Source: Paracoccus zeaxanthinifaciens ATCC 21588 (GTDB lineage Bacteria; Pseudomonadota; Alphaproteobacteria; Rhodobacterales; Rhodobacteraceae). Taken from it: a DNA stretch of 62,630 nucleotides. The position numbers and the translations under genes are program-made. Each line of letters starts with the position of its first letter. Position 1 is the stretch's first letter. Shown in pieces: positions 6,308 to 15,407 of the stretch. Under the pieces are notes generated by a model that ran no database searches, had not been told where the DNA came from, and worked only from the letters and a program-made list of their open reading frames with translations. The DNA lies in contig NZ_ATUJ01000018.1 of the NCBI RefSeq assembly GCF_000420145.1, positions 1-62,630 of the forward strand, read 5' to 3'.

Positions 6308-8097
6308 CCGAACGGGCCGTGTCGACCATGCGGCGGGCAGCGATGCTGTCCGCCGCGTTCATTCTGACAGCCTTCCATCTGGGGCTGATCTTTTCCGGGC
6401 TGGTGCCGAACCTTGTCGCGCGGCCGCTGCATCTTGCGCTGATCCTGCCCTGGATCTTCATCTTCACCGAGGATCGCCCCCGCGGCCTCGTGGGCTGGGC
6501 GGGCGTCGTGCTGGCCTTGCTGGGCATCGGCGGGTCGGTCTGGATCGCGCTGAACGCTGGACGGCTTGCCGACCAGTACGGTTTCGTCGAGACCGGCTTC
6601 CAATATGCCGTGGGCGGCGTCCTGCTGCTGTCCGTGCTGGAGGCCGCGCGCCGTGCGATCGGCTGGCCGCTGCCGCTGATCGCGGCACTGGCGCTGGCCT
6701 ATGCCGCGTTCGGTCAGCACATCCCGGGCGAGTTCGGCCACGCGCCGCTGCCCGCCGCCAGCCTGATGGGCACGCTGACCCTGGCCGAGGGCGGGATCTT
6801 CGGATCGCTGACCGGCGTGTCGGTGGGGGTCGTCGCGATCTTCGTCATCTTCGGCGCGGTGCTGAACGCGGGCGAGGCCGGGCAGGGCTTCATGAACCTT
6901 GCAGCCGCCGTCGCAGGTCGCCTGCGCGGCGGGGCGGGCAAGGTCTCGGTCATCGCATCGGCGCTGTTCGGGTCGATCTCGGGGTCGGCTTCGGCCAATG
7001 TCGCATCGACCGGCGCGATCACGATCCCCGCCATGATCCGGCTTGGATATCCCCGCCGCATCGCGGGCGCGGTCGAGGCCGTTGCATCCTCGGGCGGGCA
7101 GATCATGCCGCCGCTGATGGGCGCGGGCGCCTTCGTCATGGTCGAGCTGACGGGCACCCCCTATACCCAGATCATCGGCGCGGCGATCCTGCCGGCGATC
7201 CTGTATTTCGTGGTCGTCTGGGTGGGCATCGACGCCTATGCCCGCCGCTTCGGGCTGGGCGCGCTGCCCGCCGACCAGCGCCCCGGCGGGGCCGAGGTCG
7301 CGGTCACCTCGGCCTTCTTCGCGGTCCCCTTCGCGGTGCTGCTGGGCGGGATGTTCGGGCTGGGCTTCACGCCGCAATATTCGGCGGCGCTGGCGATCAT
7401 CGCGGGTGCGGTCCTGCTGGTCGCGGGGTCGGACATGCGCATCGACATCCGCCGCGCCGCATCGAGGTTCGAGAATGCGCTGATCACTTCGGCGCGGCAA
7501 GTGGCGCTGATCGCGGCGATCATCCTCTGCGCCTCGATCATCGTGGGCGTGCTGGCGATCACCGGCCTCGGGGTCAAGGTGACGTCGCTGATCCTGTCCA
7601 CGTCGAACGGGACGATCTGGCCGTCGCTGCTGCTGACCGCGCTGGCCTGCCTGGTGCTGGGGATGGAGGTGCCGACCACGGCGGCCTATGTCATCTGCAT
7701 CTCGGTCGCGGGACCGGCACTGACGCAGCTGGGGCTGGAGCCGCTGCAGGCGCATCTGTTCGTCTTCTGGTTCGCGCTTCTGTCCACCATCACGCCGCCT
7801 GTCTGCGGCGCGGTCTTCATCGCCGCCGGCATGGCGCGCGAGAACTGGCTGCGCGTCGCGATCACGGCGATGGCGCTTGGGGTCGGGCTGTACCTGATCC
7901 CGCTTGGCATGGTGGCGCATCCCGCGCTGATCCGGCTGACATCCGATCCGCTTGGCGCATTGTTGGCGTTGCTGACGGTCGGCGGGGGATGCGTGGTCAT
8001 CTCCTATGCGCTGATCGGGGCGCGCAGGGTGGTGCCGACGGTCGCGGGGATCGCGGTGGGTCTGGCGATGATCTTCGCCTTCGCCACCAGCTATTGA
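6304..8097 (+). CDS. TRAP transporter fused permease (DctQM type)
   Basis: The ATG at 6304 sits in an ATGA overlap with the binding-protein stop. The 597-residue protein has many membrane segments: a small N-terminal block equivalent to DctQ (to about residue 140), then the large DctM domain. Conserved DctM stretches include GSISGSASANVASTGAITIPAMIRLGY split around SASANV, ASSGGQIMPPLMGAGAFVM, and GMEVPTTAAYVICISVAGPAL. It imports the solute delivered by the TAXI protein using a sodium or proton gradient. A strong inverted repeat immediately follows the stop and probably ends the two-gene transcript. Confidence 0.94.
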   Translation: MTERAVSTMRRAAMLSAAFILTAFHLGLIFSGLVPNLVARPLHLALILPWIFIFTEDRPRGLVGWAGVVLALLGIGGSVWIALNAGRLADQYGFVETGFQYAVGGVLLLSVLEAARRAIGWPLPLIAALALAYAAFGQHIPGEFGHAPLPAASLMGTLTLAEGGIFGSLTGVSVGVVAIFVIFGAVLNAGEAGQGFMNLAAAVAGRLRGGAGKVSVIASALFGSISGSASANVASTGAITIPAMIRLGYPRRIAGAVEAVASSGGQIMPPLMGAGAFVMVELTGTPYTQIIGAAILPAILYFVVVWVGIDAYARRFGLGALPADQRPGGAEVAVTSAFFAVPFAVLLGGMFGLGFTPQYSAALAIIAGAVLLVAGSDMRIDIRRAASRFENALITSARQVALIAAIILCASIIVGVLAITGLGVKVTSLILSTSNGTIWPSLLLTALACLVLGMEVPTTAAYVICISVAGPALTQLGLEPLQAHLFVFWFALLSTITPPVCGAVFIAAGMARENWLRVAITAMALGVGLYLIPLGMVAHPALIRLTSDPLGALLALLTVGGGCVVISYALIGARRVVPTVAGIAVGLAMIFAFATSY

Positions 8098-8102
8098 ACG
8101 GG

Positions 8103-8128
8103 AAAGGGGCGCGGTGACGCGCCCCTTT
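8103..8128. terminator. Bidirectional hairpin terminator
   Basis: AAAGGGGCGCG-GTGA-CGCGCCCCTTT forms a perfect 11-bp stem with a GNRA-type loop between two convergent units, the TRAP operon and the 56-codon gene after the YeeE gene. A-rich and T-rich arms make it usable on either strand. Confidence 0.85.
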
Positions 8129-8131
8129 CGG

Positions 8132-8302
8132 TCAGTTCGGAAGGGCCGCGCAATGCGCCCCGCCGGACGCCTGCCCCGACCCGAAGGCCAGGATCGGCGG
8201 AGCGCGGAACGGGTTCGGCGGCTCCGAGATGGCCAGGTCGAACGCGACCAGCCCCAGAACCAGGATCGCCGTCAGCGACACGGTCAGCCTGCGCGTTCTC
8301 AT
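8132..8302 (-). CDS. Small exported/membrane protein of sulfur module (56 aa)
   Basis: The ATG overlaps the stop of the YeeE/YedE gene (ATGA), so the two are translationally coupled. The product has a basic start and one hydrophobic helix (MRTRRLTVSLTAILVLGLVA). A short tail follows with Pro-rich NPFRAPPILAFGSGQ and a final segment GGAHCAALPN holding the only Cys. It could be a secreted peptide or a single-span membrane protein with a periplasmic Cys. No family is recognised. Its position after the sulfur permease and periplasmic rhodanese suggests a role in the same pathway, perhaps carrying or presenting sulfur on the Cys; that is inference. Confidence 0.7.
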   Translation of the reverse strand: MRTRRLTVSLTAILVLGLVAFDLAISEPPNPFRAPPILAFGSGQASGGAHCAALPN

Positions 8303-9432
8303 GCCTTCGCCTCCAATCCCAGCAGCGGCCGCAGGCGGATGCCGACGAAGGCACCTGCGAAGGCGGCGGCGAACCAGACCCAGCCATGCAGGCTGCCCGT
8401 CGAGATCCCCGAGAAGAACGCCCCCACATTACACCCGAATGCCAGCCGAGAGCTGTAGCCCAGCAGGAAGCCCGCGACGATCGTCGCGACCCATGCCCGC
8501 GCCGGATAGGAGGGCAGCTTCTGCGACAGCCCGTTGCGCCACGCGGCCACGAGGAACGCGCCCCCGATGATGCCGAGGTTGGTCAGCGAGGTCACGTCGG
8601 TCAGCAGCGACTGGCCGACGCGCGCGATATTCGCCTCGGTCCCCCAGAAGGCCGATTGCGTCAGGTCGACGCCCGTCGCCGCCGCCCCCTTGGCGACCCA
8701 CAGGCCCAGCCCGTAGACGACGCCCCAGGGCTGGCCCGCGACCAGCAGGTTGAGGATCGCAAGGCCCGCCAGCACGGGGGCCGCGATCCACAGCCTGCGC
8801 GGGACGCGGCGCAGCTCTGGCGGGGCGCGCCACAGCAGGACCGCCGCGACGGCGGCCAGCGCGACCAGCGTGCCGATCAGCCCCGAGGTGCCGGAAAACG
8901 CCACCGTCGGCATCGAGCCGAGCGAGGTCCACCACAGCAGGTGGTACGCCCCGGCGAAGCTGCCGATCGCGAAGAAGGGCAGCGCCATCAGGCTGATCGG
9001 GTTGCCGCTGCCCGAATTGACCAGCGTGCCGGACCCGCAGCCCATCACGACCTGCATCGCGGCGCCAAAGACGAAGGCGCCGCCGATCATCGCAAGGCCC
9101 ACGGGCGCATGTGCGCCGACGATCTCGGATCCGTGGCTGGACAGCAGCGGAAACGCGGCCAGCGCCACGATGGCGATGGCGATCAGCTGGGCGATGGTGC
9201 CGCCCGGATCGCGCCTGGTGATCGTCGCGCGCCACGGACCGGCAAAGCCGAAGCGGAACCCCTCCAGCGTGATGCCGAAGCCGAGGCCGATCATCAGCAG
9301 CAGCCCGAAGCGCGCGCCGACCATCACGGCCACCAGCCCGCAGAGGGCCAGCGCGCCCAGGATCAGCGCGCCGCGCCGGGTGATGTTGCCCGCGCGCGTA
9401 GGCGCGGGCATCGTCGTGTCGGTCATCGCCAT
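8299..9432 (-). CDS. YeeE/YedE family sulfur-compound transporter
   Basis: This integral membrane protein of about 377 residues has around ten hydrophobic segments. It has the two Cys motifs of the family: VMGCGSGTLVNSGSG in the first half and RLAFGCNVGAFFSGI in the second. In the thiosulfate transporter YeeE, equivalent Cys residues relay the substrate through the pore. ATG 9432 (MAMTDTT) is two bases from the rhodanese stop; ATG 9426 is an alternative. The rhodanese gene upstream and the small Cys-containing gene downstream form one unit. The likely substrate is thiosulfate or a related sulfur anion, not proven. Confidence 0.9.
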   Translation of the reverse strand: MAMTDTTMPAPTRAGNITRRGALILGALALCGLVAVMVGARFGLLLMIGLGFGITLEGFRFGFAGPWRATITRRDPGGTIAQLIAIAIVALAAFPLLSSHGSEIVGAHAPVGLAMIGGAFVFGAAMQVVMGCGSGTLVNSGSGNPISLMALPFFAIGSFAGAYHLLWWTSLGSMPTVAFSGTSGLIGTLVALAAVAAVLLWRAPPELRRVPRRLWIAAPVLAGLAILNLLVAGQPWGVVYGLGLWVAKGAAATGVDLTQSAFWGTEANIARVGQSLLTDVTSLTNLGIIGGAFLVAAWRNGLSQKLPSYPARAWVATIVAGFLLGYSSRLAFGCNVGAFFSGISTGSLHGWVWFAAAFAGAFVGIRLRPLLGLEAKA

Positions 9433-9433
9433 C

Positions 9434-10381
9434 TCAGAAGACGTTCTTGATCTGGGTCCACAGGTGCTGGATGCGGCCCGGCGCGTTCGCCATGTCGCGC
9501 CCCGCATTGGACCAGCCCACCATCGATTCGGGATAGAGCTTCACGTTCTCGATCCCGGCCAGCTCGGACATGGCGAACCAGTTGGTCGCGGCCCAGTGGC
9601 CCGTGTTGCAGAACGAGATCAGGTTCTCGGACCCGATCAGGTCGTTTTCCTGCGCCAGCTTGCGCGCGGCGTCGGCATCGACGATGGCCGGTCCGCCCGA
9701 GAACCAGCTGCTGTGCACGAAGAAGCGCGACTGGGGCAGGGTGCCCGGACGCGCGGCGGCGGGATGGGCCTGCTCCCCCTTCCAGAAGCTTTCGGGGCGG
9801 GCATCGACCAGCTGGGTGTCGGTCTCTCCGTCGATGGCGGCCTGCACGTCGTCCACGCTGGCGGTCCAGGTGTCGTCCCAGGTGACGGTGATGTCCGAGG
9901 GCTGCGGCGTCACGGCGGCATCGTCCAGTTCCAGACCCGCCTCGGTCCAGGCGTTCAGCCCGCCGTTCAGGATCGCGAGGTCGTCGATCCCGGCGGATTT
10001 CATCGTCCAGTAGACGCGCGCGGCCGCGCCGAAATCGGTCTCGTCGCTGCCTTGGTAGGTGATGACCAGCGGGCGATCCTCGGTCAGGCCCAGCTTGCGC
10101 AGGGTCTCGGTCAGCTGTTCTTCCGAGGGCAGCTGGCCGGGATTGTCCTCGGGGCCGCGGAACAGGGCATAAGGGGCGTTGACCGCGCCCTCCACATGCC
10201 CCTCGGCATAGCTGTCGCTGCCCTCGGGGGCGCGGATGTCCAGGACGGCGACATCCTCGGAGTCCAGCAAGGTCGCCAGTTCCTGCGCGGAGACCAGCGG
10301 CTTGTCCAGCGTCTGCGCCTGAAGCGCGGTGGCGGAAAGAAGCGCTGCGGCCAGCGCGGCAGAGGCGATCGGGGTGTTCAT
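9434..10381 (-). CDS. Periplasmic two-domain sulfurtransferase (rhodanese)
   Basis: The start at 10381 gives a 315-residue precursor with signal peptide MNTPIASAALAAALLSATAL(QA). Domain 1 (about residues 28-140) lacks the active Cys (the loop reads YQGSDETDFG). Domain 2 has the active loop LISFCNTGHWAATNW, with Cys as the persulfide-forming residue. This inactive-active order is standard for TST/MST-type rhodaneses. It would transfer sulfane sulfur from thiosulfate or mercaptopyruvate to cyanide, thiols or a protein partner in the periplasm. It is co-transcribed with the YeeE/YedE permease, so it may process sulfur before or after transport. Confidence 0.93.
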   Translation of the reverse strand: MNTPIASAALAAALLSATALQAQTLDKPLVSAQELATLLDSEDVAVLDIRAPEGSDSYAEGHVEGAVNAPYALFRGPEDNPGQLPSEEQLTETLRKLGLTEDRPLVITYQGSDETDFGAAARVYWTMKSAGIDDLAILNGGLNAWTEAGLELDDAAVTPQPSDITVTWDDTWTASVDDVQAAIDGETDTQLVDARPESFWKGEQAHPAAARPGTLPQSRFFVHSSWFSGGPAIVDADAARKLAQENDLIGSENLISFCNTGHWAATNWFAMSELAGIENVKLYPESMVGWSNAGRDMANAPGRIQHLWTQIKNVF

Positions 10382-10722
10382 GATACGCTCGCGTTGTCGT
10401 TGGGTCAGGGTCGATCCGAGAGATAGCAGCGATGCCCGCCCCGTTCGAGTTTCCGCGCATCCGGTGATGCCCGTGCGGGGCGGACCATGCCTGCGGATCA
10501 AGCGCTTAGGGCGGAATATCGTTCCCGAACGCTTCGACATGCCGAAACGGCGGTGGCTTGCGGGCGCGCAGCGTGGGATCAGCGTTCTTTTTCGCCGGAG
10601 GCGCGCAGGGATCGTCCCGATCATTCGGGATTCGCGTATTCTGAAATCCCGGTTTGCCGGATTTTATCGGCTGCGCGGGTGAATATCTTCGGATCAGCAC
10701 ATCAAGACAGCCGGAGCATCCG
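10382..10722. promoter_or_regulatory. Divergent promoter region with inverted repeats
   Basis: No gene is supported in these 341 bp between the divergent rhodanese and MDR-oxidoreductase genes. Close to the oxidoreductase are two inverted repeats: CCCGA-N4-TCGGG (10616-10629) and CGGGATT-N12-AATCCCG (10626-10651), which share an arm. They lie about 72-107 bp before the start codon and look like a regulator-binding region. Confidence 0.45.
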
Positions 10723-11709
10723 ATGCAGACCATGATCCTGAACGACTACGGCCCCGAGGCCAGCTTTGTCCCCGCCGAACGCGCCAAGCCGCAGGCCGTC
10801 CCCGGCCATGTCGTCGTCCGCGTCAAGGCGACCAGCGTGAACACCGTCGACACGATGATCCGCGAAATGGGCAAGGACCTGCCCCTGTCGCCCGATCTGC
10901 CGGCGATCCTGGGAATGGATTTCGCGGGCATCGTCGATGAGGTGGGCGAGGGTGTCGAAGGTTTTGCCGTCGGCGACGAGGTCTATGGCTGCGCCGGTGG
11001 CCTGGCCGATCTGCAGGGCGCGCTGGCCGAGTTCATGCTCGCCGATGCCCGCCTGATCGCGCACAAGCCCGCCTCGATCGGCATGAGGGAAGCCGCCGCC
11101 GTGCCGCTGGTCGGCATCACCGCCTTCGAGGGCGTCCAGCGCGGCGGTATCGCCGCAGGCCACAAGGTGCTGGTTCATGGCGGCGCGGGCGGCGTCGGCC
11201 ACCTGGCCGTTCAGCTGGCGCTTCACAAGGGCGCCGAGGTGTTCTCGACAGGCACGGGCGAGGCAAAGCTGGCCTGCATCGAGGGGTATGGCGCGCGCCC
11301 GATCGACTATCGCGCCCAGACCGTCGTGGAATACGTGGACGCCCATACGGGTGGCGCGGGCTTCGACGTGGTCTTCGACACGGTCGGCGGGCAGAACATG
11401 GCGAACTCCTTTGCCGCCGCCGCGCTGAACGGCGATGTCGTGACGACCGTGGCGCTGCTGGAGATGGACCTCAGCACGGCGCATTTCCGCGGCCTGAGCC
11501 TGCACGTGGTCTTCATGCTGATCCCGATGCTGAACGATTTCCGCCGCGAGACGCATGGCGCGATCCTGGCCGAACTGGCCCGCCTGATCGACGCGGGCGC
11601 GGTCACCCCGCTGCTGGACGATCGCCGTTTCGGCCTGAGCGATGTCGATGCCGCGTATGCCCACCTGAAAAGCGGCAATGCCATCGGCAAGGTCGTGATC
11701 GAGCTTTGA
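10723..11709 (+). CDS. Zinc-independent MDR-family oxidoreductase (quinone reductase-like)
   Basis: The 328-residue protein has a GroES-like N-terminal domain (to about 120) and a Rossmann domain with VLVHGGAGGVGHLAVQLALHKGAEVF, the AXGGVG-type NAD(P)H motif. It lacks the clustered zinc Cys ligands of classical alcohol dehydrogenases, which fits the quinone oxidoreductase/crotonase-like MDR branch. It probably reduces quinones or enones with NADPH. The start ATG 10723 follows CCGGAGCATCCG. It is monocistronic: a promoter region with inverted repeats lies upstream and a strong terminator downstream. Confidence 0.88.
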   Translation: MQTMILNDYGPEASFVPAERAKPQAVPGHVVVRVKATSVNTVDTMIREMGKDLPLSPDLPAILGMDFAGIVDEVGEGVEGFAVGDEVYGCAGGLADLQGALAEFMLADARLIAHKPASIGMREAAAVPLVGITAFEGVQRGGIAAGHKVLVHGGAGGVGHLAVQLALHKGAEVFSTGTGEAKLACIEGYGARPIDYRAQTVVEYVDAHTGGAGFDVVFDTVGGQNMANSFAAAALNGDVVTTVALLEMDLSTAHFRGLSLHVVFMLIPMLNDFRRETHGAILAELARLIDAGAVTPLLDDRRFGLSDVDAAYAHLKSGNAIGKVVIEL

Positions 11710-11730
11710 CCGGACGATCCGAACGCGAAG

Positions 11731-11765
11731 AGGCCGGGCATTCGACAGGGTGTCCGGCCTTTTTC
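11731..11765 (+). terminator. Rho-independent terminator after MDR oxidoreductase
   Basis: AGGCCGG...CCGGCCT forms a 7-bp GC stem that extends inward through weaker pairs, followed by TTTTT. It lies 21 bp after the oxidoreductase stop. Confidence 0.8.
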
Positions 11766-11825
11766 ACATGCGGATGCGCAGGCCACGGGGCGCGCGTGCA
11801 GGATCAGGAAATCTTGGGGAAAACC

Positions 11826-11900
<75 letters not shown>

Positions 11901-12051
11901 GCCGGTGAAGGGGCGTTTAGCCAAAGCCCTAGGGGGGTGCAAGGGGCATTTCCGCATTTTTTCGCACAGCACTTCAGAAAATCGCCGATGACGCACCGCT
12001 GCTTTCGCGATTGCTGGACGAAGGCGCGGGCGGGCGCTAACAGGAAACACC

Positions 12052-12231
12052 ATGAACGATCGACGCGACAGCAAACCCAAGCCCGGCAGCCGGGAAGAAC
12101 GCCTTGCGCAGGCGCTTCGGGCGAACCTTGCCCGACGCAAGGCGCAGGCAAGGGCGCGCAACTCGGCCGGTCGTGATCAGGACAACGAGGATGCGCCCGA
12201 AACGGGCCAGGCGACAGGCAAGGACAACTGA
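12052..12231 (+). CDS. Small basic protein upstream of murA (59 aa)
   Basis: ATG 12052 follows CAGGAAACACC. The product, [20 protein letters not shown]..., is a very basic, probably helical N-terminal half ([17 protein letters not shown]) with an acidic, Gln/Asp-rich tail. There is no membrane segment. Its stop overlaps the murA start (TGATG), so it is translationally coupled to murA. From memory, short Arg/Lys-rich ORFs with the same RKAQARAR core sit before murA in many Rhodobacteraceae. Function is unknown; nucleic-acid or ribosome binding is possible from charge. Confidence 0.75.
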   Translation: MNDRRDSKPKPGSREERLAQALRANLARRKAQARARNSAGRDQDNEDAPETGQATGKDN

Positions 12232-13502
12232 TGGATCAGATCATCGTCGAAGGGAACGGCCCTCTGAAGGGCGAGATTCCGATTGCGGGGGCGAAGAACG
12301 CCTGCCTGACCCTGATGCCCGCGACGCTGCTGACGGACGAGCCGCTGACGCTGACGAACGCGCCGCGCCTGTCGGACATCCACACCATGACGACCCTGCT
12401 GCAGAGCCTGGGCGCCGAGGTTGCCCCGCTGCAGGACGGGCAGGTGCTGGCCATGTCCAGCCACGACCTGACCAGTCATCGCGCCGAATACGACATCGTG
12501 CGCAAGATGCGGGCCTCGATCCTGGTGCTGGGTCCGATGCTGGCGCGCGACGGCGTGGCCGAGGTCTCGCTGCCCGGCGGCTGCGGCATCGGCGCGCGTC
12601 CGGTGGACCTGCATCTGCGCGCGCTGGAGGCGATGGGCGCGCAGCTGGACCTGCGCGACGGCTATGTCTTTGCCAAGGCGCCGCAGGGTGGTCTGAAGGG
12701 CGCGACCTATGAATTCCCGCTGGTTTCGGTCGGCGCGACCGAGAACGCGCTGCTGGCCGCCGTGCTGGCTCGTGGGACAACGGTCCTGAAGAACGTCGCC
12801 CGCGAACCCGAGATCGTGGACCTTGCGCGCTGCCTGCGGGCCATGGGCGCGCAGTTGGAGGGTGAAGGCACCGGCACCATCACCATCCAGGGCGTCGAAT
12901 CGCTGCACGGGGCGACCTATCCCGTCGTGACCGACCGGATCGAGCTGGGGACCTATATGCTGGCCCCCGCGATCTGCGGCGGCGAGGTCGAATGCATCGG
13001 CGGCAGGATCGAGCTTCTCTCGGCCTTCTGCGAGAAGCTGGAAGAGGCCGGCGTCACCGTCGAGGAGACCGCCCGCGGCATCAAGGTGTCCCACCACAAC
13101 GGCCGCGTGAAGGCCGTGGACGTGACCACCGCGCCGTTCCCCGGCTTCCCCACCGACCTGCAGGCGCAGTTCATGGCGCTGATGTGCACCGCCGAGGGCA
13201 CGAGCGTTCTGGAAGAAACCATCTTCGAGAATCGCTTCATGCACGCGCCCGAACTGACCCGCATGGGCGCAAATATCGAGGTGCATGGCGGCCACGCGAC
13301 CGTGCGCGGCGTGGACAAGCTGCGCGGCGCACCGGTCATGGCGACGGATCTGCGCGCCTCGGTCAGCCTGATCCTTGCGGGGATGGCGGCGGAGGGTCAG
13401 ACCACGGTCAGCCGCGTCTATCACCTCGATCGCGGTTACGAGCATGTCGTGCGCAAGCTGCGCGGCGTGGGTGCCCATATCGAACGCGTGAAGGAGGAGT
13501 GA
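12231..13502 (+). CDS. murA: UDP-N-acetylglucosamine 1-carboxyvinyltransferase
   Basis: The 423-residue enzyme matches full-length MurA. Lys22-Asn23 (AKNACL) bind PEP, and the active Cys118 lies in [15 protein letters not shown], where fosfomycin alkylates sensitive enzymes. The inside-out alpha/beta fold repeats continue to the C-terminal [13 protein letters not shown]...HIERV. It commits UDP-GlcNAc to peptidoglycan synthesis in the cytoplasm by adding enolpyruvate. It is coupled to the preceding 59-codon gene and followed after 3 bp by the DUF2948 gene. Confidence 0.98.
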   Translation: MDQIIVEGNGPLKGEIPIAGAKNACLTLMPATLLTDEPLTLTNAPRLSDIHTMTTLLQSLGAEVAPLQDGQVLAMSSHDLTSHRAEYDIVRKMRASILVLGPMLARDGVAEVSLPGGCGIGARPVDLHLRALEAMGAQLDLRDGYVFAKAPQGGLKGATYEFPLVSVGATENALLAAVLARGTTVLKNVAREPEIVDLARCLRAMGAQLEGEGTGTITIQGVESLHGATYPVVTDRIELGTYMLAPAICGGEVECIGGRIELLSAFCEKLEEAGVTVEETARGIKVSHHNGRVKAVDVTTAPFPGFPTDLQAQFMALMCTAEGTSVLEETIFENRFMHAPELTRMGANIEVHGGHATVRGVDKLRGAPVMATDLRASVSLILAGMAAEGQTTVSRVYHLDRGYEHVVRKLRGVGAHIERVKEE

Positions 13503-13505
13503 TCC

Positions 13506-13982
13506 ATGGCCGAAGACGCCCGTTTCACCGATGCCGATCCGCGGCCCCTTGCCATCCGGGCCGAGGATGCGACCGATCTGAACATCCTGTCCTCGCTGGT
13601 GCAGGATGCGGTGCTGACCGCGTCCGACATCAGCCATGACGCCCGCGCGCGCCGCCTTGCACTGCTGGTGACGCGCTTCCGGTGGGAGGATGCCGACGCG
13701 GCCCGTTCCGAGGGCCGGGAGTTCGAGCGTGTCCGGGCGGTCCTGGCGATCGGCGACGTGATGCGCGTCGTCTCGGACGGGATCTCTCGCGATCCTGGAA
13801 CCGTGCTGGAACTGCTGGCGATCCGCTGGATCCCGGGCGAGGACGGCACCGGTCGCCTTGCGCTGGATTTCGCGGGCGACGGCACGATCATGGCCGAGGT
13901 CGAGTGCATCAATCTGGACCTGCGCGACGTGACGCGCCCGCACAAGGCGGTGTCGGGCAAGGCCCCGCACCACCCCGAGTGA
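13506..13982 (+). CDS. DUF2948 family protein
   Basis: This 158-residue soluble protein (MAEDARFTDADPRPLAIRAE...) has the DUF2948 traits ALLVTRFRWED, RVRAVLAIGDV and ECINLDLRDVTRPH. The family is restricted to Alphaproteobacteria, usually between murA and hisD, and no activity is known to me. It begins 3 bp after murA. About 110 bp separate it from hisD, with no obvious terminator, so it may belong to either unit. Confidence 0.85.
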   Translation: MAEDARFTDADPRPLAIRAEDATDLNILSSLVQDAVLTASDISHDARARRLALLVTRFRWEDADAARSEGREFERVRAVLAIGDVMRVVSDGISRDPGTVLELLAIRWIPGEDGTGRLALDFAGDGTIMAEVECINLDLRDVTRPHKAVSGKAPHHPE

Positions 13983-14093
13983 TCGGGACATCGACCAACT
14001 GAGACCTGCGGCATCCCGTCCCCCTGCGGCGGCTTGATCCCGCAGGGCGTCCGGGGCAGTCCCGGATGCGTGAATTGCGAAACGGGGTATGCC

Positions 14094-15407
14094 ATGCCGG
14101 TCTTTCTGAACAGCAGCGACGCGGATTTCGAAGCGGGCTTCCAGCATATGCTGTCGGCCAAGCGCGAGGACAGCGCGGACGTGAACGACACGGTCGCGGC
14201 CATCATCGCGGATGTGCGCGCGCGTGGCGATATCGCCCTGTGCGAACTGACGGCCCGGTTCGACCGGCTGGACCTGCCCCCCGAGGGGCTGCGCGTCACC
14301 GCCGCCGAGATGGACGCCGAGATCGCGAAGGTCTCGCCCGAGGATCGCGCCGCGCTGGAGCTGGCCGCCGAACGCATCCGCGCCTATCACGAACGCCAGA
14401 TGCCGCAGGATCACAGCTGGACCGACGACACCGGCGCGACCCTTGGATGGCGGTGGAGCGCGGTCTCGGCAGCGGGGCTCTATGTTCCGGGCGGGCAGGC
14501 GGCCTATCCCTCGTCGGTGCTGATGAACGCGATCCCCGCGCGTGTCGCGGGGGTCGAGCGGCTGGTGATCTGCGTGCCCATGCCGGGTGGGGTGGTGAAC
14601 CCGCTGGTCCTGCTGGCCGCGCGCCTGTCGGGCGTGGACGAGATCTATCGCATCGGCGGCGCGCAGGCGATCGCGGCGATGGCCTATGGCACCGACACGA
14701 TCGCGCCGGTGGACAAGATCACGGGACCGGGCAACGCCTATGTCGCGGCGGCCAAGCGGCAGGTCTTCGGGCGCGTCGGCATCGACATGATCGCGGGCCC
14801 GTCCGAGGTGCTGGTGATCGCGGATGGCGACCAGAACCCCGACTGGCTGGCATGGGATCTGCTGGCGCAGGCCGAACATGACGCGGATGCGCAGTCGATC
14901 CTGATCACCACCGATCCCGCCATGGCCCGTGCCACCGCAGATGCCGTCGAGCGCATCATCCCCACGCTGGACCGCGCGGCCATCGCGGGCGCAAGCTGGC
15001 GCGATTACGGCACCGTCATCACCGTCCGCGACCTGGACGAGGCCGCGGCCCTTTCGGATCGCATCGCCCCCGAGCATCTGGAACTGGTCGTGGCCGAGCC
15101 CGAGGCGCTGGCGGCGAAATGCCGCCACGCGGGCGCGATCTTCCTGGGCGCGCATACCCCCGAGGCGGTCGGCGACTATGTCAGCGGGCCGAATCACGTG
15201 CTGCCGACCGCGCGGTCGGCGCGCTTCTCGTCGGGGCTGTCGGTCATGGATTTCGTCAAGCGCACGACCATGGCGCGGCTGACGCCCGGTTCCCTTGCGT
15301 CCATCGGCCCCGCCGCGGTGCGCCTTGCCGCATCCGAGGGCTTGCAGGCGCATGGCGCTTCGGTTCAGGCTAGGCTGGGGACCCTGAACGAGAGAATGCC
15401 CGAATGA
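14094..15407 (+). CDS. hisD: Histidinol dehydrogenase
   Basis: The 437-residue product has the diagnostic stretch DKITGPGNAYVAAAKRQVFG followed by GIDMIAGPSEVLVIAD. Zn/active-site residues are in LLAQAEHDADAQS (Gln and His ligands), IAPEHLEL, and near the end GDYVSGPNHVLPT. It oxidises L-histidinol to L-histidine in two NAD-dependent steps. ATG 14094 is used; the upstream in-frame ATG at 14034 lacks a better site and would add 20 atypical residues. The stop overlaps the next gene by ATGA. Confidence 0.98.
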   Translation: MPVFLNSSDADFEAGFQHMLSAKREDSADVNDTVAAIIADVRARGDIALCELTARFDRLDLPPEGLRVTAAEMDAEIAKVSPEDRAALELAAERIRAYHERQMPQDHSWTDDTGATLGWRWSAVSAAGLYVPGGQAAYPSSVLMNAIPARVAGVERLVICVPMPGGVVNPLVLLAARLSGVDEIYRIGGAQAIAAMAYGTDTIAPVDKITGPGNAYVAAAKRQVFGRVGIDMIAGPSEVLVIADGDQNPDWLAWDLLAQAEHDADAQSILITTDPAMARATADAVERIIPTLDRAAIAGASWRDYGTVITVRDLDEAAALSDRIAPEHLELVVAEPEALAAKCRHAGAIFLGAHTPEAVGDYVSGPNHVLPTARSARFSSGLSVMDFVKRTTMARLTPGSLASIGPAAVRLAASEGLQAHGASVQARLGTLNERMPE

